Source: Acidimicrobiia bacterium
GTDB taxonomy: Bacteria; Actinomycetota; Acidimicrobiia; Spongiisociales; JAENVV01
NCBI GenBank assembly: GCA_016650365.1
Contig: JAENVV010000148.1
Location: 1 to 32,500 of the forward strand
Length of the DNA: 32,500 nucleotides
Reading direction: 5' to 3'
Part shown: positions 32,109-32,500 of the stretch, one piece after another
Numbering within the stretch: the stretch's first letter is position 1
Layout: every line of letters starts with the position of its first letter
Program-made: the position numbers and the translations under genes
The notes under the pieces: model-generated
Database searches by the model: none
The model's input: the letters and a program-made list of their open reading frames with translations, nothing else
What the model was told of the DNA's origin: nothing

Positions 32109-32500
32109 CTAGATTCGGGTTGTGAAGATCTCGACCAGCAGGTTGAGTAGCCCGGTCGTGACCGTCCCGTTGGCATCGCTACCCACGGACTTTCGTTGCC
32201 AGCTGAGTGGCAGGTCAGGGTCCATCGCCGCCAGTTCGTGACTGGCGGTCGATCCGACGGTTGATTGGGAGAGCTTGGTGATTTCACCTGGATCGGTCCA
32301 TAGGGCGACGCATGGGTTGCAGACGTCGACCTCCATTTCACCTAGCCGGTGGGTCAGATTCACTGGCGTCATCGGAGAGCTACAGAAAGGGCATCTGAGG
32401 CCCTCGTAGGAGACTTCGTCGGCTGCCCGAATCAGCTGGTTTCGCTTGGCGAAGCTGAGTAGTAGCCCGATGTCGTTGTTGTTCGACAGCCGTCCGTTAC
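32109..32500 (-). CDS. Zinc-ribbon (zf-TFIIB-like) protein, 5' end beyond the window
   Basis: The open frame runs to the window edge, so the start is missing; about 130 codons are visible. A zinc ribbon is formed by CPFCSSPM and, about 24 residues on, VDVCNPCVALWTDPGE, the second half typical of the zf-TFIIB family (C-x-x-C-x-x-x-W-x-D-x-G-E). The frame continues unbroken upstream of the ATG at 32372, which sits inside the zinc ribbon and is therefore not the start. The C-terminal 60 residues carry no known motif. Function unknown. Confidence 0.75.
   Translation of the reverse strand, partial: NGRLSNNNDIGLLLSFAKRNQLIRAADEVSYEGLRCPFCSSPMTPVNLTHRLGEMEVDVCNPCVALWTDPGEITKLSQSTVGSTASHELAAMDPDLPLSWQRKSVGSDANGTVTTGLLNLLVEIFTTRI

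Noticed and set aside
1-32500. CRISPR arrays, insertion sequences, prophage or attachment sites
   Set aside because: No regular direct repeats, transposase or integrase motifs, or terminal inverted repeats were seen. Gene content is core and densely packed.

Overview
The window is a dense, GC-rich bacterial chromosome segment. No gap between genes exceeds about 110 bases, GTG and TTG starts are common, and several genes appear to be transcribed leaderless. The gene set points to the phylum Actinobacteriota: an acyl-CoA carboxylase epsilon-like subunit, a leaderless dnaX, a GlpX-type fructose bisphosphatase, and LysC with an internal beta start. A non-mycobacterial lineage such as Acidimicrobiia is my best guess, but this is inference. 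I see no rRNA, tRNA, insertion sequence, prophage or CRISPR array. Most of the window is core or lipid metabolism.

Layout. (1) Bases 53-2325 (+): an SLC12-like cation/chloride permease behind a candidate leader ORF. (2) Bases 2346-14803 (-): a long run of same-strand genes. In transcription order these are an ABC-2 exporter (ATPase, permease), a 5'(3')-deoxyribonucleotidase, a phosphonate-type importer phnD-phnC-phnE, a dGTPase coupled to phnE, then a lipid cluster of a KAS III enzyme, an FAD oxidoreductase, a DUF1365 protein, a CFA-synthase-like methyltransferase and a dodecin-like protein. (3) Bases 14902-16704 (+): dnaX, convergent with ebfC-recR (-). (4) Bases 17684-21655 (-): thiolase, glpX, a DUF3524/QTMAN-type glycosyltransferase and a HAD hydrolase. 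(5) Bases 21706-26551 (+), divergent from thiolase: methylmalonyl-CoA epimerase, an AccE-like subunit, an unrecognised membrane-anchored protein, an orphan receiver, a membrane-anchored HEAT-repeat protein and a processive GT2 glycosyltransferase. (6) Bases 26522-29735 (-): PHP phosphoesterase coupled to murJ, and a membrane-anchored cyclophilin. (7) Bases 29854-32099 (+): lysC-asd. (8) Bases 32109-32500 (-): the 3' part of a zinc-ribbon protein.

How the genes work together. The best candidate for an undescribed system is the 22330-26551 block. An extracytoplasmic anchored protein, a receiver with no output domain, a HEAT scaffold with an N-terminal membrane anchor, and a membrane GT2 synthase are consecutive, with overlaps at two of the junctions. 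This suggests a surface polysaccharide synthase controlled by phosphorylation-dependent protein contacts rather than by transcription. The second candidate is the lipid cluster. Its CFA-synthase homologue has lost two of the bicarbonate-site residues of true cyclopropane synthases, and its dodecin lacks the flavin-stacking tryptophan, so the product is probably not a simple cyclopropane fatty acid. The phosphonate-type importer is unusual in its very large permease and in its tight coupling to a dNTP hydrolase. No C-P lyase or other phosphonate-degrading gene is present.
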